Assembly: GCA_017416485.1 (NCBI GenBank)
Contig: JAFQCH010000004.1
Coordinates: 1 to 64,000, forward strand
Source of the DNA: Clostridia bacterium
GTDB lineage: Bacteria > Bacillota > Clostridia > Oscillospirales > Acutalibacteraceae
Reading direction: 5' to 3'
DNA: 64,000 nucleotides
Within the stretch, counting starts at the first letter, position 1; each line of letters begins with the position of its first letter. The notes under the pieces were generated by a model. The model saw nothing but the letters and a program-made list of their open reading frames with translations. It was not told where the DNA came from and did no database searches. Made by a program: the position numbers and the translations under genes. This document shows, piece by piece, positions 27,589-35,714 of the stretch.

Positions 27589-27794
27589 CTTGTCGCCCCT
27601 GAAAGGGGAGATGTCACGAAGTGACAGAGGGGTTAAGCAAGTTTGCACAAAGTTGGTCTACAAAGTCTGCTATTACCGCACAAAACCCCTCTGTCTGCTT
27701 AACGCAGACATCTTTTTCTCCGAAAACGGGAACCCCTTTGTCAGCTTCGCTGACATTTCCCCTAACAGGGGAATAACCTTTCAGGGGCGACAAG
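27589..27794. repeat. MITE-like element with 18-bp terminal inverted repeats
   Basis: A 206-base element with perfect 18-bp terminal inverted repeats (27589-27606 and 27777-27794, outer ends CTTGTCGCCCC). Inside are three short hairpins of related design: TGTCAC/GTGACA, TGTCTGC/GCAGACA and TGTCAGC/GCTGACA, each next to a CCCCT or AGGGG block. It holds no reading frame of note and lies between the flavoprotein gene and the DUF4838 gene; it fills most of a 347-base gap. No clear target-site duplication is seen. Confidence 0.8.
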
Positions 27795-27888
27795 GGGTAG
27801 AGTAGGTCGGCTTGTGAGTAACGGCAAGTCAGCGACAAACTCCAATTTGCAATCAAAAAAAACACCCAATGAAAGTGAGGATGAACCC

Positions 27889-30141
27889 ATGAAAAAACTG
27901 CTTGTTATTCTGCTCAGCGTTATTTTGTTTTCATTCTGTCTCCTCAGCGCACAGGCTGCCACACTGCCCGACACGGCTGTGATCGTGGTCAGCGAAAATG
28001 CAAGCGAAACGGACACCTATGCCGCAACCATGCTGCAGAATTACCTACGGCAGGGCGGGCTGGAACTACCGATCGTAACAGACAATACCGAAACGGCAGC
28101 TTTTGAAATCCGCATCGGGGAAGCCGGTCGCACAAAACCTGCACTGCGAAGTGCAACCGACGGTGCCTACCGTATTGAAAGCACGGACGGTGCGATTGAA
28201 ATTGTCGGTGCAGGCAACCGAGGCACGATCTACGGAACGTATGCGTTTCTCGAAAAGCTGTGCGGTTTTCATTGGTATGCAATCGATGTCACGGTGATTC
28301 CCGATGCCACAAAGATCGACCTTGCCGAAGACATTCTCATTGAATACGAACCCGCATTCGAATACACCGACACCGATTGGCTGAGCCCCCGTGATGCACA
28401 ATATTCCCTTGCCAACGGCCTCAACGGTGGGCCCTACAGAACGCTTTCTGCCGAGCAGGGCGGTACGGTGGATTACATTTCCAACTTCTGCCACACCCTT
28501 GCCACACAGTTCTGCGCGGCAGACACCTATTTTGCAGACCATCCCGAATATTTCGCTTTGCACAACGGGCTTCGCGTGCCGAATCAGCTTTGTCTGTCGA
28601 ATGAAGACGTTGTGGAAATCGTAAAAAATGAAGTGTTCGGCATCCTCAATGAAAAACACGATCCGACCGCTGCCGTGCAGATCATTTCCCTGACCCAGCA
28701 CGACAATCAGCAGTACTGCCAATGTGAAAACTGCAAGGCCATTGACGAAGCAAACGGCTCTCCTTCGGGCTCGATGATCACCTTTGTGAACAAAATTGCC
28801 GCCGCTGTCAAAGAAGCGGGCTACGACAACATTGCCATTGACACATTCGCTTATCAGTACACCCGCAAAGCCCCCACGCAGGTCGTTCCGCTTGACAATG
28901 TCATTGTGCGCCTTTGCACCATCGAATGCTGTTTTTCGCATCCGCTGAACGATGAAACCTGCGAACAGAATGCCGCACTCAAGGCAGACCTTGAAAACTG
29001 GAACAAAATCTGCGACCGCATTTATGTGTGGGATTACGCCACAAACTATGCCTACACCCTCGGCATTTTCCCCGATTTCGGAGTTCTGCAGAGCAATATG
29101 CAGTTCTTCCGTGACCACGGGGTTAAAGGTGTTTACGAGGAAGGCAACTACTATATGGGTGCCTGCAACACCGAATTCGGCGATCTGCGCGCCTATCTGC
29201 TTGCAAAGCTGCTGCAGAATCCAGACTGCGACATAGCAGCCGAAACCGAAGGCTTCCTGAATGCCTATTACGGTGAGGGCGGTAATGCCATCGGCAGATT
29301 CCTTGCCATGATCACCGAAAACAGTGCCAAAACGCACCACGGCATTTATGTAAAAATGACCGAAACCCTGTCGCTGACAAAAGAAGAAATTACAACCTGC
29401 GACAGCTTCTGGTCAGAAGCCAAAGCCGTAACAGCGGACGATACGGCTGCCCTTGCACGCATAGAACGCAGCGAGCTTTGCTGGCGGTTCTGGAAAGCCT
29501 GCAACAAGGAAAGCGAATTTGCGGGACTCGGTGCATTCAAAGAAAACCGACAGCTGTATCTTGACATTCGTGATCTCGGCACAACGCAGTATTGCGAGGG
29601 CTCGAGCGTGTTTGCGGACTACAACAAAACGTTGACCTACACCAACCCGGACGGCTGGAACAGAGCCTCCTCAGCCACGACGGCTAACCTGATCGCCATT
29701 GTCATGTATGCGGCCGTTGTGATCCTGGCGCTGGTTATTTTCATAACAGCAATCAAAACCAAAAAATATATGTATGTTGTGCATCTTCCGCTGTTGGCAG
29801 GCTTTATTGAAGTGGTGCTGTGGAACCGCAGAGCCTATCTTGCATGGAAGGATCTCGGCCAGCTTGCCCTTACGGTCATCCTCTTTGCCGCGGCATTTGC
29901 CTTTGTTGCAGCCGCCGCTTCCCTTGCAGCAAACAAAAAGAAGAAGATCGCAGCCATTGCAGGCATTGTCGGCGGTATTTCATTCCCCGTTGTATACTTT
30001 GCATCGTCCTACATTGTCAATATAGTAATTTACAAAGAACTGGGCAATCAACAGGCCATTGCGGTTGCCATTATTGCTTACAGTGTATTGCTTCTTATCA
30101 TGCTTGCAATCACCGAACTGCGCCTGAAAAAGGCAAAATAA
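27889..30141 (+). CDS. DUF4838 protein fused to a polytopic membrane domain
   Basis: A 750-residue exported protein. After a signal peptide ending at AQAA, there is an N-terminal domain like those preceding glycosidase barrels (MLQNYLRQGG, GAGNRGTIYGTYAFLE), then the DUF4838 barrel-like region with QHDNQQYCQCENC. The last 140 residues contain about five membrane helices and a KKK loop, so the enzyme-like part would face outward on a membrane anchor. DUF4838 is related to alpha-glucuronidase and GH20-type folds. The ATG at 27889 is eight bases after GAGG. It heads a six-gene operon. The multi-helix C terminus is not the usual architecture. Confidence 0.8.
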   Translation: MKKLLVILLSVILFSFCLLSAQAATLPDTAVIVVSENASETDTYAATMLQNYLRQGGLELPIVTDNTETAAFEIRIGEAGRTKPALRSATDGAYRIESTDGAIEIVGAGNRGTIYGTYAFLEKLCGFHWYAIDVTVIPDATKIDLAEDILIEYEPAFEYTDTDWLSPRDAQYSLANGLNGGPYRTLSAEQGGTVDYISNFCHTLATQFCAADTYFADHPEYFALHNGLRVPNQLCLSNEDVVEIVKNEVFGILNEKHDPTAAVQIISLTQHDNQQYCQCENCKAIDEANGSPSGSMITFVNKIAAAVKEAGYDNIAIDTFAYQYTRKAPTQVVPLDNVIVRLCTIECCFSHPLNDETCEQNAALKADLENWNKICDRIYVWDYATNYAYTLGIFPDFGVLQSNMQFFRDHGVKGVYEEGNYYMGACNTEFGDLRAYLLAKLLQNPDCDIAAETEGFLNAYYGEGGNAIGRFLAMITENSAKTHHGIYVKMTETLSLTKEEITTCDSFWSEAKAVTADDTAALARIERSELCWRFWKACNKESEFAGLGAFKENRQLYLDIRDLGTTQYCEGSSVFADYNKTLTYTNPDGWNRASSATTANLIAIVMYAAVVILALVIFITAIKTKKYMYVVHLPLLAGFIEVVLWNRRAYLAWKDLGQLALTVILFAAAFAFVAAAASLAANKKKKIAAIAGIVGGISFPVVYFASSYIVNIVIYKELGNQQAIAVAIIAYSVLLLIMLAITELRLKKAK

Positions 30142-30178
30142 AAATCAAAATAAAAACCAAAGAAAGGAGGACCGGCTT

Positions 30179-31369
30179 ATGGCTTTGCTTTGCACACTTT
30201 TGTTTGTTGCTTTTCCGTCTGTCATCATTTTTGCAAGCACAAAAATCAAGCTGCTTGAAAAAATCGGCGTTGTGCTGTTGTGCTATTTGTGCGGCATGAT
30301 CGTCGGCAATCTCGGCATTCTGCCCGAAAGTTTCACATCCCCTGCCGCCGACGGCAGTGACAGCATTTTAAGTTTGTTGCAAAGCATTTCCATCTGCATC
30401 GGTCTTCCTTTGGTTTTGTTTTCGCTTGACATAAAAACATTTTTCAAAACAGCCAAAAAAGGCATGCTGTGCATGGCTTGTGCCTGTGTTTCGGTGATGG
30501 CTGTCACCTTTGTTCTGCATCTTGTTTTCCGCACGTCCACCCCCGAAAGCGCACAGTATGCCGCAGGGGCTGTGGCAGTTTACACAGGCGGCACGGTCAA
30601 CTTCGGTGCTATCCGCAATTCCATCGGCATTTCGCACACCGATTACATTCTTTTCAACACCTACGATTCCATTGTTTCGGTGGTTTACATCTTCTTCATG
30701 TCCACCGTAGGAAGAACATTCTTCACCAGAGTGATGCGGCTTCCCGCGTTCAATAAAAACGAAAAAAACAGGATTCAACTTGACAGCTCCGTCATCGACG
30801 AATCCGTTCACACATACAAACAATTGCTTAACAAAAAATATATCGCAGGACTGCTCGGTGCTCTGGGGCTTTCGGTGCTGATTTTCGCAGTGTCGTATGC
30901 ACTGAATCTGCTCGTTTCCCGCCTTGACCCGTCACTCGGCATGACGGCAATGATGCTTTGCATCACAACGCTCGGCATTGCGTTTTCGTTTGTTCCCAAA
31001 ATCCGCAGCATTGCAAAATCATTCCAGCTCGGGATGTATATCATCTACATTTTCTGCTTTTCCGTTGCCGCAAGTGCCGATTTCAGAAGTCTGATGCACT
31101 TCCATCTCCCCATTTTCTGCTATGTGTTTGTGACCATTGCAGCGGGTGTGCTGTTGCACGCACTGTTAAGCAAACTTTTCAGAGTGGATGCCGACACGTT
31201 CATTGTCACATCCGTTTCCGCCGTCTGCTCCCCGCCGTTTGTACCTGCGGTTGCGGCGGCACTCGGCAACCGTGAAGTTCTCGTTTCGGGGCTTGCCACG
31301 GGTGTGGTCGGCTACGCGCTCGGCAATTACCTCGGCAATGCGGTCTACTGGCTCTATAATCTGATATAA
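30179..31369 (+). CDS. DUF819 family membrane protein
   Basis: A 396-residue polytopic membrane protein with about ten helices. It resembles the DUF819 (YjcL-like) family: the N-terminal LLCYLCGMIVGNLGILP helix pair and the C-terminal AVCSPPFVPAVAAALGNRE and GVVGYALGNYLG segments, which recall the two half-repeats of sodium-dependent carriers. Function in the family is unproven. It starts 37 bases after the DUF4838 gene with AAAGGAGG upstream. Confidence 0.8.
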   Translation: MALLCTLLFVAFPSVIIFASTKIKLLEKIGVVLLCYLCGMIVGNLGILPESFTSPAADGSDSILSLLQSISICIGLPLVLFSLDIKTFFKTAKKGMLCMACACVSVMAVTFVLHLVFRTSTPESAQYAAGAVAVYTGGTVNFGAIRNSIGISHTDYILFNTYDSIVSVVYIFFMSTVGRTFFTRVMRLPAFNKNEKNRIQLDSSVIDESVHTYKQLLNKKYIAGLLGALGLSVLIFAVSYALNLLVSRLDPSLGMTAMMLCITTLGIAFSFVPKIRSIAKSFQLGMYIIYIFCFSVAASADFRSLMHFHLPIFCYVFVTIAAGVLLHALLSKLFRVDADTFIVTSVSAVCSPPFVPAVAAALGNREVLVSGLATGVVGYALGNYLGNAVYWLYNLI

Positions 31370-31383
31370 AGGAGGTCTTTTGC

Positions 31384-32916
31384 GTGAAAACCATTCCCGA
31401 ATACGGCAGGAATTACGATGAAATTCTGCATGAACTTGATACTTTTGCCGCAGAAGACCCTGCCTACAAGGACGGCAAAACATGGTCGCTTGTGTATTAC
31501 AAGGATGAAGACTATACCCATTTTCTGTCGCAGGCACACGAAAAATACATTTCCGCAAACGGACTCAACCCCACCGCATTCAAAAGTCTGAAGCACTTTG
31601 AGAACGACATTGTGGCCTTCACGGCAGAGCTGCTGCATGCCGATAAAAAGGCGGCAGGCTGTGTGACAAGCTGCGGCACGGAAAGCTGCATGCTTGCCGT
31701 GAAAACCTACCGCGATTGGGGCAAAGCCGAAAAAGGCATTCGCCACCCCGAAATGATTGTTGCCGAAACTGCACATGTTGCGTGGTTCAAGGGTGCGGAG
31801 TATTTCGGCGTGAAGGTGCATACCGTGCCCGTTGACAAAGACTTTAAAATCGACCTCAAAGCCGTCAAAAGAAAAATCAACCGCAACACCGTCCTGCTTT
31901 TAGGCTCTGCACCCGAATATCCGCACGGCATCATTGACGACATTGTTTCACTCGGTCAGCTCGGCAAAAAGCACAACATTCCCGTGCATGTGGATGCCTG
32001 CGTGGGTGGATATCTGTTGCCGTTCATGAAAATGGCGGGTGCAGACATTCCCGATTTTGACTTTGGAGTAGACGGCGTTACCTCCATGTCTGCCGATATT
32101 CACAAATACGGATTTGCGGCAAAGGGTTGCAGCTGCATTCTTTATAAGAATCTTGATTATTTCAAATACCAGTGCTTCGTGCATGCCGATTGGCCGGGCG
32201 GTCTGTTTGCCTCCCCCGCCATGCTCGGCACAAGACCCGGCGGTGCATACGCCGCCGCATGGGCCGCCATGCAGGCACACGGCAGGCAAGGCTACATTGA
32301 CCTTGCAAAACAGACCATGCAAAATGCCGACCGCATCCGCGAAGGCATCCGAAACATTGACGAACTCGAAATCATCGGCAACCCCGTTTGTTCGCTGATT
32401 GCCTACAAATCCAAAGACCCGTATAACGTCAATATTTTTGCCGTGGGTGACGAAATGCAGAAAAAGGGCTGGCACATTGACCGCCTTGTGCATCCCGACG
32501 GCCTGCATGCAATGGTGACAGCTTCACACACCGATGTGATCGACACCTACCTTGCCGACCTGCGCGAAGCCGTAGAAGCTGTTAAAGGGAAACCGGAACT
32601 TGCCTTGCAGGGCGAAGCCGCAACCTACTCCACAGTCGGTCATATTCCGCTGAAAAAAATGGTGCAAAAATCGGTGCTTGATATATTCTCGCAGTCCTAT
32701 GAGGTTTCAAAAGGGCTCATAGATCTGTCGGATTCCTCGCAGGTCACAGGCGGCGGAACAATGGACAAAATTGTAAACAAACTTGTGATGAAAGACATAC
32801 AATCTCCCGGTTTTGCAAAAAAACTCGTAACGGGGGCAAAGGTTGCGGGCAGTGTCGGCTTGTCATTGGCCGCAACGGGCATCACGAATGCGGTTGTTAA
32901 AAAAATCAAAAAATAA
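31384..32916 (+). CDS. PLP-dependent lyase/decarboxylase, sphingosine-1-phosphate lyase-like
   Basis: A 510-residue type I-fold PLP enzyme. HVDACVGGYLLPF gives the aspartate that binds the pyridine nitrogen, and SADIHKYGFAAKG contains the Schiff-base lysine; both segments are closest in style to sphingosine-1-phosphate lyase within the group II decarboxylase superfamily. The last 40 residues are hydrophobic then lysine-rich and may associate with membrane. Translation starts at GTG (31384) right after AAAGGAGG. It lies between two membrane protein genes with gaps of 14 and 15 bases. Cleavage of a phosphorylated amino-alcohol is an inference; glutamate or tyrosine decarboxylation is an alternative. 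Confidence 0.82.
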   Translation: MKTIPEYGRNYDEILHELDTFAAEDPAYKDGKTWSLVYYKDEDYTHFLSQAHEKYISANGLNPTAFKSLKHFENDIVAFTAELLHADKKAAGCVTSCGTESCMLAVKTYRDWGKAEKGIRHPEMIVAETAHVAWFKGAEYFGVKVHTVPVDKDFKIDLKAVKRKINRNTVLLLGSAPEYPHGIIDDIVSLGQLGKKHNIPVHVDACVGGYLLPFMKMAGADIPDFDFGVDGVTSMSADIHKYGFAAKGCSCILYKNLDYFKYQCFVHADWPGGLFASPAMLGTRPGGAYAAAWAAMQAHGRQGYIDLAKQTMQNADRIREGIRNIDELEIIGNPVCSLIAYKSKDPYNVNIFAVGDEMQKKGWHIDRLVHPDGLHAMVTASHTDVIDTYLADLREAVEAVKGKPELALQGEAATYSTVGHIPLKKMVQKSVLDIFSQSYEVSKGLIDLSDSSQVTGGGTMDKIVNKLVMKDIQSPGFAKKLVTGAKVAGSVGLSLAATGITNAVVKKIKK

Positions 32917-32931
32917 CAGGAGGAAATCACA

Positions 32932-34431
32932 ATGGGCGAATCGGTTCTGTTTGTTTTTCTTTGCATCATCGCCATGGCATACGGCTGGGGCATGCGCGGA
33001 AGCATTCTCGGCGGTGAAAAAGGCGCCATGCTGCCGGGTGCGTTTGTCGGCTTGCTGATTGCGCGTTTTTCGGGCATTCCCGCACTGGAAGAAAACTGGT
33101 TTTTCCTGACCACGGCAGGTGCCTGCGGATTTTTCCTCGGCGGCTGTCATACCTACGGTGAAACACTGGGACTTACCATGAACGGCATCGGCACACCCGG
33201 CTTCAAAAGAGGGCTTGCAGGTGTGTTTATCAAAGGTTTCATGTGGTTTTCGGTCGCCTGCGAAATGATTGGCATCTGCATCGTTTCAGGCGGTGGTGAA
33301 ACCTATTCCGCAGGCGATGTGATTTTTACCTACCTTGCCACCATTCCCGCATTTTTCCTCGGCAGATCGCTGCTGAACCGTCCGCACAGACCCAAGGACA
33401 ACGTATTCCCGAAAATCTACTTTTCAAAAACACGGCCCGAATGGTGGGGCGGCACACTGTTTGTGTTTCTCACCTTCTTCATTCTCAACCTTGTTCGCCA
33501 CGATTGGTTCACCGCCATTTATTCGGTCGGCGTCGGACTGTTTGCAGGCGCAGGCTGGGTCGTTGCACAACTTGTGCATGTTTACACACGCCCGAACATG
33601 AAACTGAAAAACGGCAAATTCCTGTTCGGCAAACTGCAGGAAAAAAGACTTGTCGAATCCTGGAAATTCATGGAATGTTTGATCGGCGGATTCGGCGGAC
33701 TTGCCATGTCGGCAGGCTTTTTGTTGCTCAAAGGCTTCTTGCCTTACACAGCGGAGTCGACCGTTTATTCCGTGCCGTTTGCGGAATATGATGTGCCCAT
33801 GAGCGTGGTGTGGACGGTGCTGTTCCTCATCAATGCCCTGCACATCATTGTGGAACCCATTCCGAAAAAGAAAAGGATAGACGAACTGTATTCTTTGGAT
33901 CAGCTCACAAAAGAAGAATTTGACACCGCAACCGCAAAACTTGCCACACCCCCGTTCTTGATGAAATACAGACCCCTCTTTGTTGACATCTTCGAGGGTG
34001 CGGACTTCATTATTCTCGGTTTTTTACCGACCCTGCTGGGTATGCTCGGATCGGCACAGACCGCAAGGCTGTGTGCCGTGTTCGTACTGTTCTGGGTGCT
34101 GACGGATGAAATCTGCTTTGAGCAGGTCATTTACCGCAAATCGCGATACATTTTCCGAATTTGCATGCTTGCTTTCAGCGCACTGCTGCTGATCGGTGTG
34201 CACCTGCAACCCGACTTTTTCAGTGCAGGATTCACCCTTCTGCTGCATGCCGTCAGTTATGAATTATTGCAATTCTTGTGGCAACAACGCCCTGCCATCA
34301 TCAAAAAACGAATTGAAAAAACAGGCTCGCTCAAGGGGGCAATTTTGTCCTTCGGCGGTCAGCTGACCGTGCAGGCATTTTTTGTACCGACCTGCATTAT
34401 TCTTGACATTGTTGCACTGACGATCATATAA
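32932..34431 (+). CDS. Polytopic membrane protein, unknown
   Basis: A 499-residue protein with roughly twelve predicted membrane helices. The first 30 residues contain YGWGMRGSILGGEKGAMLPG, a glycine-rich re-entrant-like segment, and a cysteine-glycine pair GGCHTYGETLG follows. A charged cytoplasmic loop (EPIPKKKRIDELYSLDQLTKEEF) sits between helices. I do not recognise the family. The position directly after the PLP enzyme in a tight operon suggests transport of its substrate or product. Confidence 0.75.
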   Translation: MGESVLFVFLCIIAMAYGWGMRGSILGGEKGAMLPGAFVGLLIARFSGIPALEENWFFLTTAGACGFFLGGCHTYGETLGLTMNGIGTPGFKRGLAGVFIKGFMWFSVACEMIGICIVSGGGETYSAGDVIFTYLATIPAFFLGRSLLNRPHRPKDNVFPKIYFSKTRPEWWGGTLFVFLTFFILNLVRHDWFTAIYSVGVGLFAGAGWVVAQLVHVYTRPNMKLKNGKFLFGKLQEKRLVESWKFMECLIGGFGGLAMSAGFLLLKGFLPYTAESTVYSVPFAEYDVPMSVVWTVLFLINALHIIVEPIPKKKRIDELYSLDQLTKEEFDTATAKLATPPFLMKYRPLFVDIFEGADFIILGFLPTLLGMLGSAQTARLCAVFVLFWVLTDEICFEQVIYRKSRYIFRICMLAFSALLLIGVHLQPDFFSAGFTLLLHAVSYELLQFLWQQRPAIIKKRIEKTGSLKGAILSFGGQLTVQAFFVPTCIILDIVALTII

Positions 34432-34435
34432 AGCA

Positions 34436-35089
34436 ATGATTTTAATGCTCAACAAACCCCGCGGGCTGATTACCGCCTGTCGGGATGAAAAAAACAGAAC
34501 TGTCATGGAGTGTCTGCCCGAAGAATACAAGCACCTGCGCCCCGTAGGCAGACTCGACAAGGAAACCGAAGGCTTACTGCTTTTTACCGATGACGGCAAA
34601 TTCACCCAAACCCTGCTTGACCCTGCAAGCGGCATTGCCAAAACCTATGCGTTTTTGTGCTTCGGGCACCTGACCGAAGAGGGCATAAACGAATTGCAAA
34701 GCGGCACTTGCCTTTATGCAAACAACCGTCCCGCCAAGCCCTGCGAGGTACTGTTGCAGAGGTATCTGACGGTGCAGGATGTGGGAAATTACATCAGCGA
34801 ACGCAGACGCGAACACCACCTGAACAACCCCACAGGCAAAGCTTCGCAAGGAATCATACGCATCACCGAAGGGCAAAAGCACGAGGTGCGGTTGCTGCTT
34901 CGCACGGTGCGCTGTGCGGTGCTGTATTTAAAGCGGCTGTCCATCGGCAATTTGATGCTCGATGAAAATCTTGCCCCGGGAGAAAGCCGTCTGTTGACAC
35001 AAAAGGAAGTGCAACAGCTTTTGCAACCCGCACCGACATTGACACAAGACATTTATAAACATCTTCTTCCCCCTATCAATCTTCCCTGA
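34436..35089 (+). CDS. RsuA/RluB-family pseudouridine synthase without S4 domain
   Basis: A 217-residue pseudouridine synthase. The catalytic motif is GRLDKETEGLLLFTDDG, with the aspartate at about residue 40, preceded by MLNKPRG. The catalytic domain starts almost at residue 1, so the S4 RNA-binding domain normally found in RsuA/RluB/RluE-type proteins is missing, as in some RluE-like members. It begins four bases after the membrane protein stop. The target uridine cannot be told from sequence. Confidence 0.85.
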   Translation: MILMLNKPRGLITACRDEKNRTVMECLPEEYKHLRPVGRLDKETEGLLLFTDDGKFTQTLLDPASGIAKTYAFLCFGHLTEEGINELQSGTCLYANNRPAKPCEVLLQRYLTVQDVGNYISERRREHHLNNPTGKASQGIIRITEGQKHEVRLLLRTVRCAVLYLKRLSIGNLMLDENLAPGESRLLTQKEVQQLLQPAPTLTQDIYKHLLPPINLP

Positions 35090-35104
35090 AAGGACTTTTT
35101 ATTT

Positions 35105-35473
35105 ATGGAATTCACCCAGGACTGGATCATGCGGCAGGTGCAGATGCTCGCGCAGATGCTTGCCAAAATTCTGTTCGGCAAAGACACGACCGATTATATT
35201 ATTGAAAACGAGGACGACCTCAACGGCACGGATCTTTTATACAAAGCACTGTGCGCAAAGCTCGAAAAAGGCGATATCTGCGGCGCGGAAGACCTGCTGT
35301 TTGAAGCACTCGAAAACGGCGGCAAAGAAAATTTAGAAGTTGCAATCGACTTTTATGCAAAGCTCAACAAAATGAGCGATGCCGAATTGGAAAACGCAAA
35401 TTTCAGCCGCGAAGAGGTGGAAGAAGGACTCAAAAACGCTGTTTCCATGTTCGGCTTGGAAGGAATACTGTGA
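35105..35473 (+). CDS. DUF6483 family protein
   Basis: A 122-residue acidic helical protein. The start MEFTQDWIMRQVQMLAQMLAK and the KILFGK segment match the DUF6483 pattern seen in Clostridia; the rest looks like a small TPR-like helical bundle. No catalytic motif is visible. It is the last gene of the 27.9-35.5 kb operon and is followed at once by a MITE-like element. Confidence 0.68.
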   Translation: MEFTQDWIMRQVQMLAQMLAKILFGKDTTDYIIENEDDLNGTDLLYKALCAKLEKGDICGAEDLLFEALENGGKENLEVAIDFYAKLNKMSDAELENANFSREEVEEGLKNAVSMFGLEGIL

Positions 35474-35486
35474 CAGATAAACTGCA

Positions 35487-35710
35487 AATGCAAAATGCAA
35501 GAATGCAAAATGCAAAATTAAAGGGTCGTTGGCACTCCGATTATAGAGTAAGAATAACTTTGATTTATATGCAATGCCACATTTTGTAATTTATTTGTAT
35601 AAAAAATAATTACAAAGTGCCGTTATTCGCACAAAATTAAAATTTATATCTTCTATAAATGCCAACGCAGTTCCGATAATTTTGCATTTTGCATTCTTGC
35701 ATTTTGCATT
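35487..35710. repeat. MITE-like element, copy B, with 34-bp perfect terminal inverted repeats
   Basis: A 224-base element whose ends, 35487-35520 and 35677-35710, are perfect inverted repeats of 34 bases built from TGCAAAA-type heptamers. Next to the left end is a block with GGGTCGTTGGCACTCCG, next to the right end one with TATCTTCTATAAATGCC; both recur in copy A at 17829-18073, inverted. It exactly fills the gap between the DUF6483 stop and the LRR protein stop, and could serve as a large hairpin terminator for both. Confidence 0.85.
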
Positions 35711-35714
35711 CTAT

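Noticed and set aside
28066..29340. 424-codon open frame on the minus strand
   Set aside because: Antisense to the DUF4838 gene, which has a signal peptide and clear domain pattern in the plus direction.
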